From assembly GCA_047606545.1 (NCBI GenBank), contig JASGEI010000018.1:1-64000 (forward strand): a stretch of DNA of 64,000 nt, written 5' to 3'. The notes below the pieces were generated by a model. It saw only the letters and a program-made list of their open reading frames with translations, ran no database searches and was not told the DNA's origin. The translations under genes and the position numbers were made by a program. Below are positions 16,915-25,860 of this stretch, piece after piece (position 1 is the first letter of the stretch; every line of letters begins with the position of its first letter). The DNA comes from JASGDC01 sp047606545. Its GTDB lineage: Bacteria; Actinomycetota; Actinomycetes; Actinomycetales; Micrococcaceae.

Positions 16915-16921
16915 TTAAACA
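16895..16921. promoter_or_regulatory. candidate operator between the M56 gene and cydA
   Basis: TGTTTAAG (16895-16902) and CTTAAACA (16906-16913) form a perfect palindrome with a TCG centre. CTTAAACA is repeated once more at 16914-16921. It covers the M56 start and lies about 75-100 bp upstream of cydA. The binding protein is unknown. Confidence 0.45.
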
Positions 16922-16995
16922 TCAGATTATATAGTATCATTAAATATAGTATGTATTTAAAAGATTATTATTTTTTTCAAGGAGATAATTCTTAG

Positions 16996-18585
16996 ATGGA
17001 CCCGTTAGAGATAGCCCGGTTACAATTTGGGATTTTAACGGTTTACCACTTCTTCATGGTGCCTCTTACTATTGGTCTTGGTCTAGTAGTAGCATCGTTG
17101 CAGACTGCGTGGTACCGTACCGGTAAAGAAGAGTACTTGCGCATGACTAAATTTTGGGGAAAACTCTTCCTTATTAATATCATCATGGGTGTAGTGACAG
17201 GTATCGTTCAAGAATTCCAGTTTGGTTTAGCTTGGAGTGAGTATTCTCGCTATGTGGGTGACGTGTTTGGTGCCCCACTTGCAATGGAAGCGTTAATTGC
17301 TTTCTTCTTGGAGTCTACTTTCGTAGGAGTTTGGCTTTTCGGTTGGGATAGAATTTCTAAGAAACTTCACTTAGCCTCTATTTGGTGTACCGCAATTGGT
17401 TCTTCTCTTTCTGCTTACTTCATTCTTGCTGCAAACTCCTTTATGCAACATCCAACGGGTGTTAAATACAGCAATGGTCGTGCGGAAATGGCAAGTATCG
17501 GACAGGTATTGACTAGTGAGACTGCACTTAATGCCTTTGTGCACGTACTATTAGGTGCATTTGCTGTTGCTGGTAGCTTCTTATTTGGTATTGCATGGTA
17601 CAAACTGTATCAACGTCGTAAAGATGGTATTGATGATGTAGATGCTCAAGGTAACGTGATTGTCGGTGAAGATGGGACTCGCAACCGTGATAAGACTGAC
17701 CATAAGGTTTGGTTTAAATCATTGAAGGTTGGCTCAATCATTGCAATTGTTAGCTTTGCACTACTTGGTGCTTCAGGCGACTCTCAGGCTCGGCTATTAT
17801 TCCATGAGGCTCCAATTAAGATGGCTGCTGCTGAGGCACTTTGTGATTCTAAGAGCCCTGCACCATTCTCAGTAGTTGCAATTGGTAGCTTTACTAACCC
17901 TGATGACTGTAGTCAAGTAAAGGCTTTGGAAGTGCCACACGTGCTTTCACTTCTTTTGACTCATACATTAAATGGTGAAGTTAAAGGTCTGAATGATTTG
18001 ATTCCACAATACCAGGCAAAGTTTGGTACAAACTATCCAAATGATCCTGCTATTTACGGACAGCATGCAGGTAAAACAATTAACTATAGTCCACCACTAC
18101 CAATTGTGTTCTGGGGTTTCAGGTTAATGATTGGTTTGGCAGCACTTTCTACCTTAATAGCTGCTTTGGGGCTTTGGTTCGCACGTAAAGGAACTGTGCC
18201 GCTTAGTAAAGGCTTTACTATTGTTGCTATCAGTAGCATCTTCATGCCATTCTTAGCTAACTCAGCAGGTTGGGTCTTTACCGAAATGGGACGTCAGCCA
18301 TTCGTAGTTCTTCCTAACTTGGATGCAACTGGGGCAGAAGCTCAGGTACATATGTTTACCGCAGCTGCAGTTTCTAACACAATGACAGCTGGAGAAGTGT
18401 TATTCTCACTTATTTCATTGGCCGCAATCTACGGCATATTAGCAGTATTTGAAGTTAAGCTTCTAGTTAAGTACATCAAAGGTGGCGTAGTTGCAGGCAT
18501 GCCTGAGCTTGAGGACTATGATAAAGAAAAGTCTGATGACGATAAGTCAAATTCAGACAAAGACGTATTGGCATTCGCTTACTAG
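16996..18585 (+). CDS. cydA: cytochrome bd ubiquinol/menaquinol oxidase subunit I
   Basis: The haem-bearing subunit of the high-affinity terminal oxidase cytochrome bd, a multi-span membrane protein of 529 residues. Expected haem ligands are visible: His in TVYHFFMVPLTIG near residue 19, His in LNAFVHVLLGA near 182, and Met in AGWVFTEMGRQPF near 430. The GRQPF motif belongs to the quinol-binding region. The soluble stretch between central helices carries an Asp/Gly-rich insert (about residues 209-235). The ribosome site AAGGAG precedes the ATG. It is the first gene of cydA-cydB-cydDC. The enzyme lets the cell respire at low oxygen, and a TTTAAG-type palindrome upstream may control it. Confidence 0.96.
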   Translation: MDPLEIARLQFGILTVYHFFMVPLTIGLGLVVASLQTAWYRTGKEEYLRMTKFWGKLFLINIIMGVVTGIVQEFQFGLAWSEYSRYVGDVFGAPLAMEALIAFFLESTFVGVWLFGWDRISKKLHLASIWCTAIGSSLSAYFILAANSFMQHPTGVKYSNGRAEMASIGQVLTSETALNAFVHVLLGAFAVAGSFLFGIAWYKLYQRRKDGIDDVDAQGNVIVGEDGTRNRDKTDHKVWFKSLKVGSIIAIVSFALLGASGDSQARLLFHEAPIKMAAAEALCDSKSPAPFSVVAIGSFTNPDDCSQVKALEVPHVLSLLLTHTLNGEVKGLNDLIPQYQAKFGTNYPNDPAIYGQHAGKTINYSPPLPIVFWGFRLMIGLAALSTLIAALGLWFARKGTVPLSKGFTIVAISSIFMPFLANSAGWVFTEMGRQPFVVLPNLDATGAEAQVHMFTAAAVSNTMTAGEVLFSLISLAAIYGILAVFEVKLLVKYIKGGVVAGMPELEDYDKEKSDDDKSNSDKDVLAFAY

Positions 18586-18599
18586 GAAGGGTTAGAATA

Positions 18600-19670
18600 A
18601 TGGAAAACTTTTTACCAACTTTATGGTTTATTCTAATTGCCGTCCTTTGGATTGGTTACCTCTTCCTTGAAGGTTTCGACCTTGGTGTAGGGATGCTACT
18701 AAAGGTATTAGGCAAAAATGACAAAGAACGCCGTACGATGATTAACACTATCGGTCCAGTATGGGACGGTAACGAAGTATGGCTGTTAACTGCAGGTGGT
18801 GCGACATTCGCAGCATTCCCATACTGGTATGCTTCATTGTTCTCAGCACTGTACATTCCATTAGTAGTGGTACTACTTGGTTTGATTATGCGTGGTGTAG
18901 CAATTGACTATCGTGGTAAAGGCGCAGGACGTAAATGGCGTGATGGCTGGGATAATGCAATGTCAATAGGTTCATTGCTTGCAGCATTTGGTATCGGAGC
19001 TGGTCTTGCTTTGACTACCACTGGTTTACCAATAAACGCTCATGGTGATCGTGATGGTAACCCATTCTCATTCCTTAACTTTTATGCAATCATCGGTGGT
19101 CTTGCAGTTGTAGGCTTCTGCCTAGTCCATGCTGCAATTTTCTTAGCATTGAAAACTGATGGTGAAATTCGTAAAAAGTCTCGTGCTTTTGCCTTGAAGT
19201 TCTTGCCGATTTTCTTAATCCCAATTGTGCTTTGGGTACTGGTTATCCAATTCCAACATGCAAATAAGATTTTTGGTTATGTATTAATACTTCTTGCCGT
19301 TGCAGCTGTTGTATTTGCGTGGTTACAGCTTAAAGCACTCGATGATGGTAAAGAAAATCATGAGGGTAAAGCTTTCATAGGCCTAGGTGCATTCTTAGTT
19401 GCTGGTGCTGCTTCGATATTTTACAATGTGTACCCTGTAGTACTACCTTCAACTATTGACCCAGCATTTAACTTAACAGTTACCAATGCTGCATCAACAC
19501 ATTACACATTGACAGTAATGTCAATTGTGGCTTTGATTGGTGTACCAGTAGTATTGGCATATCAAATATGGACATACTGGGTATTCCGTAAGCGTATTAG
19601 TGCGGAAATGATTCCAGATGAACATATTATTCCTGAAAAAATTCGAGAGAAAATTTTAGCGAAAGACTAG
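18600..19670 (+). CDS. cydB: cytochrome bd oxidase subunit II
   Basis: The second membrane subunit of cytochrome bd, 356 residues with eight or nine hydrophobic spans. The N-terminal PTLWFILIAVLWIGYLFLEGFDLGVG and the following NTIGPVWDGNEVWLLTAGGATFAAFP are family signatures. It begins 14 bp after cydA with the ribosome site GGAAGGG, and its stop overlaps the GTG start of cydDC by one base, so all three are translated from one mRNA. Subunit II binds no haem d itself but is needed to assemble the oxidase. Nothing unusual in length or motifs. Confidence 0.96.
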   Translation: MENFLPTLWFILIAVLWIGYLFLEGFDLGVGMLLKVLGKNDKERRTMINTIGPVWDGNEVWLLTAGGATFAAFPYWYASLFSALYIPLVVVLLGLIMRGVAIDYRGKGAGRKWRDGWDNAMSIGSLLAAFGIGAGLALTTTGLPINAHGDRDGNPFSFLNFYAIIGGLAVVGFCLVHAAIFLALKTDGEIRKKSRAFALKFLPIFLIPIVLWVLVIQFQHANKIFGYVLILLAVAAVVFAWLQLKALDDGKENHEGKAFIGLGAFLVAGAASIFYNVYPVVLPSTIDPAFNLTVTNAASTHYTLTVMSIVALIGVPVVLAYQIWTYWVFRKRISAEMIPDEHIIPEKIREKILAKD

Positions 19671-22600
19671 TGAAACCTGATTTAACACTACTTGGAACCC
19701 CAGCTAAACGTATGCTAGTTTGGCTGGGGTTCTGTTCTGTATTAAAAGCAATTGCCCTTATCACCTTTGCTTACCACCTATCGTTTGCAGTAGTTGGCAT
19801 TATTGATCGTAAACCTTATATTGATCATATTTGGTGGGCGGTGTCAGCAGCTATGTTAAGAGCATTAATGCAGTGGTTCATTACTGCAATTAGTGCTCGG
19901 ACTGCTTTTGGTATTAAAGCACAGTTACAAACAAAACTATTACGTAAAGCAATGAGATTGCCAAAAAATAGTCAGCATACTACTGCTGAAATCAATACTA
20001 TGGCAACCACTGCACTAAATACGCTAGATAATTACTTCACACAATTTTTTCCAGCAATGGTTGCTACCAGTACTTTGCCATGGATACTTATCGGTTGGAT
20101 TGCTTTCTTCGACTGGATAAGTGCTTTAATTATCTTTTTAACTATTGGCTTAATCCCAGCTTTTATGGTGCTAATTGGTTTGCATACTCAAGACTCTACA
20201 ACTCAGGCCCGTAAACAATTAGTAAATATGTCTCATCAGTTGGTCGAACTTGCTCAAGGTTTGCCGGTGATTATTGGGTTAGGTAAAGTTAAGCAACAAG
20301 CAAAGTCTTTTACTGCAATTCTTAAACGTTATCGTGAAAAGACAATGGAAGTACTAAGAGTTTCTTTCATGTCTTCATTGGCACTTGAACTAATTGCTAC
20401 GATTTCGGTTGCATTAGTTGCAGTAGTTATTGGTGTGCGTCTAGTGTATGACAAGATGCCATTAGACATTGGGCTAATGGTTCTTATTTTGGCTCCAGAA
20501 TGTTACTTGCCATTACGTGAAATTGGCTCTGGACACCATGCTTCTGAAGATGGGGTAGATACCTTAAAAGCGGTTAAAAAGATTCTCGATGAGCCTGAAG
20601 CTGGAGAAATTGACTTAAAACCTGATAGAGAAGTGCTTGTTTTTGATGACTTCCAGTTAGCTTTTAAAGGAAGTCATGCTTTAGGAAAGCCTCTTACTGT
20701 TACTGTTGCAGAAAATAGTATTGTAGCTTTAACTGGTAAGAGTGGTACAGGGAAATCCACGGTATTGGCAGTAATTTCTGGATTATTAACTGCTGCAGAT
20801 GTTGATATTAAAGGTAGTATTTCTGGCGTTAGCAGAGATGAAATTGCGTATGTGCCTCAAGCTCCAGTATTCTTTGGTGCTACTGTAGCCAAAGAGTTAG
20901 AACTGTATGCCCCAAATTATCACGCTAAGGATTTACTGGCTTTATTTAATCTTGAAAATTCCGAAAATCTACATCCAATAGATTTAAGCCCTGGTGAGCA
21001 GCGCAGATTAGCATTAGCTAGGGCAGTGAGCCCAATTCTACTAGGTGATGATAAGAAGAAATTTGTTTTGCTTGATGAACCTACAGCACATCTTGATGAA
21101 ACTAATGCTAAGCAAGTTCGTAGTCTAATTAAGGACTTAAAGCAACAAAGTACTGTTTTGTTAGTTTCTCATGAAGGTGATACCATCTCCCTTGCTGATG
21201 AACAAATAGAGTTAGCACCATTTTCTGCAAAACAGAATACTCAAGTTATCGAAACTACTGAAAAATCACAATTACAACCACAAGCTTTTAGCCAAGAACT
21301 TCCTACTACAAAAGAGAAGTTTTCGATTAGAGAGCTAATTAAAGATACAGGTCTTAATTCTAAATTATATTTCAGCTCAATCTTATTGGGGGTATTTGCT
21401 GCAATTGCTTCTATTGGACTAACAGCGACTTCTGCATGGCTGATTGAGCGTGCCAGTGAGCATCCACCAATTATGCTTTTGACGGTAGCAATTGTGGGAG
21501 TACGTTTCTTTGGTATTTCTAGAGCAGCAGCTAGATATTTTGAGCGGTTATACATGCATGATGCATTATTCCAGGCTATGGAAAAACTGCGTACGAATAT
21601 GTGGGAAAACTTAGCAAAATTAGGTTTGAGTCAACGTAATATGCTTTCTTCTTCACGAGTAGTGCAAATTATTGTAGAGCAAGGAGATCAGTTACGTGAT
21701 CTCGTACCACGTGCGATTAACCCGGTTATTGTGAGTTGGGTAGCAGGTGTTACTACAGTGTTAGTGATGACATTGCTACAACCTAGTGTGTTTATTTGGT
21801 TCTTCACTCTAGCTATTCTTGGACTCTTATTGATTCCAATGCTTTCTGCAGCTCTAGAAACTAAAACTGTAGAAGAGTCAATAAAGATCAAGTCAGATAG
21901 AGTTTATGCAGTTAACTCATTTTTATTGGCTGAAGATGATTTGAAGGCTAATGGTAAATCAGATGCGGTGCTTGCCGAAGTTGAGAAGCTAAACAATGCT
22001 GAGACTCTAACTTTGCAAAAATCTTCTTGGCGTGAAGGTTTTACCACTATGCTCTCTATCTCGGTAGCATGGGCTACTTCAGCTTTGATTTTATTAGCTG
22101 CTAATGGTTGGTATCAAGATGGTATGTCAGCAGGTATGGTTGCTGTTTGTGCCTTAACACCACTTGCGATGACTGAAATTTTTGTTTCAGCTAACACTGC
22201 ACAAGTAAGTCTTAATAACTTAAAGAATTTAGTTTCACAAATTGGTTATTTATTGCCAACCCCAAAACCTGAAACAAGGACAAAACCTGAAGGCAAAATC
22301 AGCAATATTAAGATACAAGATATCACAGGGCGTTGGGAAGGACAGGTAAAACCAACTTTTAAAGGTCTTGGTTTTGAACTACCAAAACAAGATAAGAATT
22401 GGTTAAGTGTGGTAGGACCAAGCGGCTCTGGTAAATCTACGCTACTTTCAATCTTGATGGGTTTCTTGCCTTATGAAAAGGGTAGTTACCAGTTAATTGC
22501 AGCTGGCGAAGTTTATGAAGCTAAAGATACGGATTTAACTGGCAAGATTGCCTGGTGTCCGCAAGAGTCACATATCTTTAATTCCACATTACGTGGTAAC

Positions 22601-22945
22601 TTAATGCTTGGGGTTACTGATAGTACTAAACCAGAAGATTCTCGGCTGGAACAAGTTTTGCAAGAAGTAGGGTTTACTAGGAACTTGGAAAATGGCCTAG
22701 AAACTCAACTTGGCGCTTCAGGCTCATTCTTATCTGGTGGTGAACGTCAAAAATTAGCAGTCGCCAGAACCCTGTTATCTGATGCCAATGTAGTTTTACT
22801 TGATGAACCTACTGCACATCTTGATAAGGAAGCGGCAGAAAGTTTAATGGCTGATTTACGCTTAGCACTTAAAGATAAACTCGTAGTGCTTATTACACAT
22901 CATCATGAAGATATTCTCGAAAGTGATGAGTTGTTGAAGCTTTAA
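19670..22945 (+). CDS. cydDC: fused CydD-CydC ABC transporter for cytochrome bd assembly
   Basis: Both half-transporters that export thiols and supply the cytochrome bd assembly pathway are joined in one 1091-residue chain, as in many actinobacteria. First half: membrane domain about residues 15-300, then an ATPase with Walker A ALTGKSGTGKST, signature LSPGEQ and Walker B FVLLDEPTAHLD. Second half: membrane domain about 555-830, ATPase with VVGPSGSGKST, LSGGER and VVLLDEPTAHLD. The signature of the first ATPase deviates from LSGGQ, which is common in the CydD half. The start is GTG overlapping the cydB stop by one base. The chain ends with an EDILESDELLKL tail. Confidence 0.95.
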   Translation: MKPDLTLLGTPAKRMLVWLGFCSVLKAIALITFAYHLSFAVVGIIDRKPYIDHIWWAVSAAMLRALMQWFITAISARTAFGIKAQLQTKLLRKAMRLPKNSQHTTAEINTMATTALNTLDNYFTQFFPAMVATSTLPWILIGWIAFFDWISALIIFLTIGLIPAFMVLIGLHTQDSTTQARKQLVNMSHQLVELAQGLPVIIGLGKVKQQAKSFTAILKRYREKTMEVLRVSFMSSLALELIATISVALVAVVIGVRLVYDKMPLDIGLMVLILAPECYLPLREIGSGHHASEDGVDTLKAVKKILDEPEAGEIDLKPDREVLVFDDFQLAFKGSHALGKPLTVTVAENSIVALTGKSGTGKSTVLAVISGLLTAADVDIKGSISGVSRDEIAYVPQAPVFFGATVAKELELYAPNYHAKDLLALFNLENSENLHPIDLSPGEQRRLALARAVSPILLGDDKKKFVLLDEPTAHLDETNAKQVRSLIKDLKQQSTVLLVSHEGDTISLADEQIELAPFSAKQNTQVIETTEKSQLQPQAFSQELPTTKEKFSIRELIKDTGLNSKLYFSSILLGVFAAIASIGLTATSAWLIERASEHPPIMLLTVAIVGVRFFGISRAAARYFERLYMHDALFQAMEKLRTNMWENLAKLGLSQRNMLSSSRVVQIIVEQGDQLRDLVPRAINPVIVSWVAGVTTVLVMTLLQPSVFIWFFTLAILGLLLIPMLSAALETKTVEESIKIKSDRVYAVNSFLLAEDDLKANGKSDAVLAEVEKLNNAETLTLQKSSWREGFTTMLSISVAWATSALILLAANGWYQDGMSAGMVAVCALTPLAMTEIFVSANTAQVSLNNLKNLVSQIGYLLPTPKPETRTKPEGKISNIKIQDITGRWEGQVKPTFKGLGFELPKQDKNWLSVVGPSGSGKSTLLSILMGFLPYEKGSYQLIAAGEVYEAKDTDLTGKIAWCPQESHIFNSTLRGNLMLGVTDSTKPEDSRLEQVLQEVGFTRNLENGLETQLGASGSFLSGGERQKLAVARTLLSDANVVLLDEPTAHLDKEAAESLMADLRLALKDKLVVLITHHHEDILESDELLKL

Positions 22946-23254
22946 TCAGCATTATTAATTCATTAAATGGCGTATATTCTTACAAATGGAGTCTAATATT
23001 TAGGTCCATTTGTAACAATAGGGTCCATTTTGTATTGTTTTCATGTGTTAGAGGGTGTTGCTTTATCTTTTAGTGATGAAGCAGAAGACATCCAACTAAA
23101 ACCAAGCGGATAGGCTCAAAATACCTAAACAATCAAGTAGAAAAACAACCACAAAAACAGGAACCACCTGGATCAACCTCTATCAATAACACACCCAACC
23201 CACCCACTATTTATTGCCTATAAGTCCAAATGTGCTTGAAACTAAAAGCAGTAT
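22946..23254. other. non-coding stretch with IS-end-like repeats
   Basis: No convincing frame is present. ACAAATGGA (22982-22990) is inverted relative to GGTCCATTTGT (23003-23013), and a direct near-copy, GGGTCCATTTTGT, follows at 23021-23033. Such GGTCCATTTGT-type repeats resemble insertion-sequence ends. The segment behind it (about 23080-23210) is Lys/Asn/Thr-rich in one frame but full of stops, so it may be an eroded coding remnant. I cannot name the element. Confidence 0.35.
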
Positions 23255-23292
23255 AAAATTGCCTCCTACTCAATTTAGTAGGAGGCAATTTT
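23255..23292 (-). terminator. strong intrinsic terminator of murP
   Basis: A perfect 16-bp stem (23255-23270 with 23277-23292) around CAATTT, flanked by A and T runs, so it can stop transcripts from both sides. It lies 21 bp behind the murP stop. Confidence 0.95.
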
Positions 23293-23313
23293 ATTTAACT
23301 TAAATTAAGTGTG

Positions 23314-24801
23314 TTACTTAATAGCTGCCATTGGGTTATTTTCGTTAGAAATCTCATCGTAAGAAGCTGCTTCATCCATTGTGTCTTGATTGAAGCCCCA
23401 CTTCATAGTGATTAGGTAACCGCCGACGTATGCACATACTAGACCGCCTAGGTAGACGAAGAACGCTGGTAAGAAACCATGTGATCCATCAAGTAGTGGT
23501 AGTAGTGCTAGACCACTAGGTCCGATAGCTTTAGAACCTACGGTAATACCGAAGAATTGTGAGAATATACCCATGAATAGACCACCTACAGCACCACCGA
23601 AACAAGCAGTCATGAATGGGCGACCTAATGGCAAAGATACACCATAAATCAAAGGTTCACCAACACCTAAGAAACCTGCAGGAAGTGCAGACTTAATTGT
23701 GTTGCGAAGACTATTATTAGTCTTAAACTTTTGGTAAATAGCAATTGCAGCGCCAACCTGGCCACCACCAGCCATTGCCAAAATAGGAAGCAATACAGTG
23801 TAACCATCTTGCTGGATAAGTGTAGTGTGAATTGGAATTAATGCCTGGTGTAGACCTAGCATTACCATTGGCAAGAACACACCTGCTAGTACTGGAGCTG
23901 CAATAATACCACCGTGTAGTAATAGCCAGTCAGCAGCAACACCGATACCATCTGCGACATAACCGAATACGGTCATCAAGATGTAGATAGTAGCTAGACC
24001 AGCCAGTAAGATAGTCACTGTAGGTACGATTAGCATGCTTAGTGAATCTGGAGCCCACTTACGGCACCAGCGCTCAATGTAAGCTCCTAGTACTGCGGCA
24101 AATAGTGCACCAAGTACACCACCACGTCCAGGAACTAATGCGTTTCCGAAGACATTAATATCTGCAACACCAGCAAATGGAATGATAGAAGCTATAGCAC
24201 CACCAATTACTGGAGTGCCACCAAATTCCTTAGCTGCATTCATACCTACGAAGATTGCAAGGAAACCCATGAAAGCTGTAGATATAGCTTTTAATGCAGG
24301 TACTGCACCTGCAAGCCAAGGAGTAACACCAGCTGTTACTAAGTTAGCTACCAAACCTTCAACCGCCGCGATAATACCACAACCGATAAGGGCCGGAATC
24401 AACGGTACGAAGATATTCGCAACTTTACGAAGTAAGTTCTTGATAGGAGTATCATTTTTCTTTTTCTGCTCAGCTTTAATAGCAGCACCTTTAGCTGCTA
24501 AATCCTCTGTATCTTCCGCAGAACCAGTTGAATTAGCTGTAGCCTTAGGCTGTGACTTAAGTAGCTCATCTACTGCATCATAAGTTTTATCAACTTTACC
24601 TGGTCCCAGAATAATTTGAGTAGTTTTGCCACCAACTACACCCATCGTTTCTGGAAGTGCTTTTAAAGCTCCTTCATTAATCTTTGATTCATCTGTGACT
24701 GTAACACGTAAACGTGTGATACAGTTTTCAATCTCTTCAATATTGCCAGAGCCACCGAGGGCGCCAACAATATTCTTAGCACTTTCGTTATAATCAGACA
24801 T
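23314..24801 (-). CDS. murP: PTS N-acetylmuramic acid transporter, EIIBC
   Basis: Imports and phosphorylates N-acetylmuramic acid to MurNAc-6-P. The 495-residue protein has an EIIB domain (residues 1-80) with the phosphorylated Cys in IENCITRLRVTV, a variable linker with acidic and Lys-rich parts, and an EIIC membrane domain (about 120-475) with the GVGEPLIYGVSLPL sugar-binding motif. There is no EIIA domain, so it needs a glucose-type EIIA from elsewhere, as MurP does. Its place directly behind murQ decides the substrate. Without that context it could be read as a sucrose or trehalose PTS. ATG at 24801 follows murQ by 13 bp with AAAGGA between. Confidence 0.88.
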   Translation of the reverse strand: MSDYNESAKNIVGALGGSGNIEEIENCITRLRVTVTDESKINEGALKALPETMGVVGGKTTQIILGPGKVDKTYDAVDELLKSQPKATANSTGSAEDTEDLAAKGAAIKAEQKKKNDTPIKNLLRKVANIFVPLIPALIGCGIIAAVEGLVANLVTAGVTPWLAGAVPALKAISTAFMGFLAIFVGMNAAKEFGGTPVIGGAIASIIPFAGVADINVFGNALVPGRGGVLGALFAAVLGAYIERWCRKWAPDSLSMLIVPTVTILLAGLATIYILMTVFGYVADGIGVAADWLLLHGGIIAAPVLAGVFLPMVMLGLHQALIPIHTTLIQQDGYTVLLPILAMAGGGQVGAAIAIYQKFKTNNSLRNTIKSALPAGFLGVGEPLIYGVSLPLGRPFMTACFGGAVGGLFMGIFSQFFGITVGSKAIGPSGLALLPLLDGSHGFLPAFFVYLGGLVCAYVGGYLITMKWGFNQDTMDEAASYDEISNENNPMAAIK

Positions 24802-24814
24802 TTTTTTCCTTTAA

Positions 24815-25738
24815 TTACTTATTAAGTGAATTTACTGCTTCACGAAGTCGACCATTAGCCTTGTCCAAAGCACTAGTTACATTTTTCTTATCAGCACCAG
24901 TTAGAATACTAAGAATTGAAAGCTTAACATCACCATCATATTCTTCCATTGCTTTGTCTACATCAGCATCAGGAGCATCAGTTGCTTGTTTCACTATACG
25001 CCATGAGCGGGCAATTAGTTTTTCGTTTGAAGAACGAACATCAACCATTAGGTTTCCGTAAGTCTTACCTAGTTTAACCATAGTAAGAGTAGAAAGCATG
25101 TTACATACTAGCTTTTGTGCAGTACCTGACTTTAGTCGAGTAGAACCAGATACAAACTCTGGACCAACTACAACTTCTAAGCCATAATCTGCTTTTTCTG
25201 CTAGTTCGGAGTTAGCGTTACAAGATAGGCCTACAGTTATAGCACCTTGCTTTTTTGCATATTCCACGCCCGAAACTGCATATGGAGTGCGCCCTGAAGC
25301 AGAAATGCCAACTACTGTATCGTTTTCAGTAAGTTTTAGTTTTTCTAAATCAGTTACCGCAAGATCGCGATCATCCTCGGCACCTTCTACAGCATTAGTA
25401 AGTGCGGTGTTGCCACCAGAGATAACGCCAACTACCTGACTAGGATCCGTGTTGAAAGTTGGTGGACATTCTGAAGCATCTAATACGCCTAGACGACCAG
25501 CTGTTCCTGAACCAATGTAGATTAAACGACCGCCTTTTTCCATGCGTGGATAAATCTCATCTACAATTTTTGCAATTTCTGGTACTAATTTCTCAATTAC
25601 TATTGGTACCTGCTGATCCCCGGCATTCATAAGCTTCGCAGCTTCTTCAGTACTAATCGTATCGATATTTGAGTAGTCCTTATTAACTGACTCTGTTGCC
25701 ATGGTTTCGAGTTGTTCACGTAGCTTATCTTTGCTCAT
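24815..25738 (-). CDS. murQ: N-acetylmuramic acid 6-phosphate etherase
   Basis: Cleaves the lactyl ether of MurNAc-6-P to give GlcNAc-6-P and D-lactate, the committed step of cell-wall sugar recovery. It is a cytoplasmic SIS-domain protein of 307 residues. Visible are the SIS core GRLIYIGSGTAGRLGVLDASECPPTF (about 80-105), the GNTALTNAVEGAEDD stretch, and the GISASGRTPYAVSG motif near 147. The ATG at 25738 has an AAAGGAGATGGG ribosome site. It is the first gene of murQ-murP, so import and cleavage are coupled. The set lets the cell live on peptidoglycan fragments from itself or other bacteria. Confidence 0.96.
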   Translation of the reverse strand: MSKDKLREQLETMATESVNKDYSNIDTISTEEAAKLMNAGDQQVPIVIEKLVPEIAKIVDEIYPRMEKGGRLIYIGSGTAGRLGVLDASECPPTFNTDPSQVVGVISGGNTALTNAVEGAEDDRDLAVTDLEKLKLTENDTVVGISASGRTPYAVSGVEYAKKQGAITVGLSCNANSELAEKADYGLEVVVGPEFVSGSTRLKSGTAQKLVCNMLSTLTMVKLGKTYGNLMVDVRSSNEKLIARSWRIVKQATDAPDADVDKAMEEYDGDVKLSILSILTGADKKNVTSALDKANGRLREAVNSLNK

Positions 25739-25860
25739 AGTCCCATCTCCTTTGATTTACACTTACACTTAATTCTAACAGCGGGTATACATTTTATGCC
25801 AAAGCATATTGATGTATTTTTTCACTTTTATTTAGGTAAATATAAAAAAAGTTAATCAAG

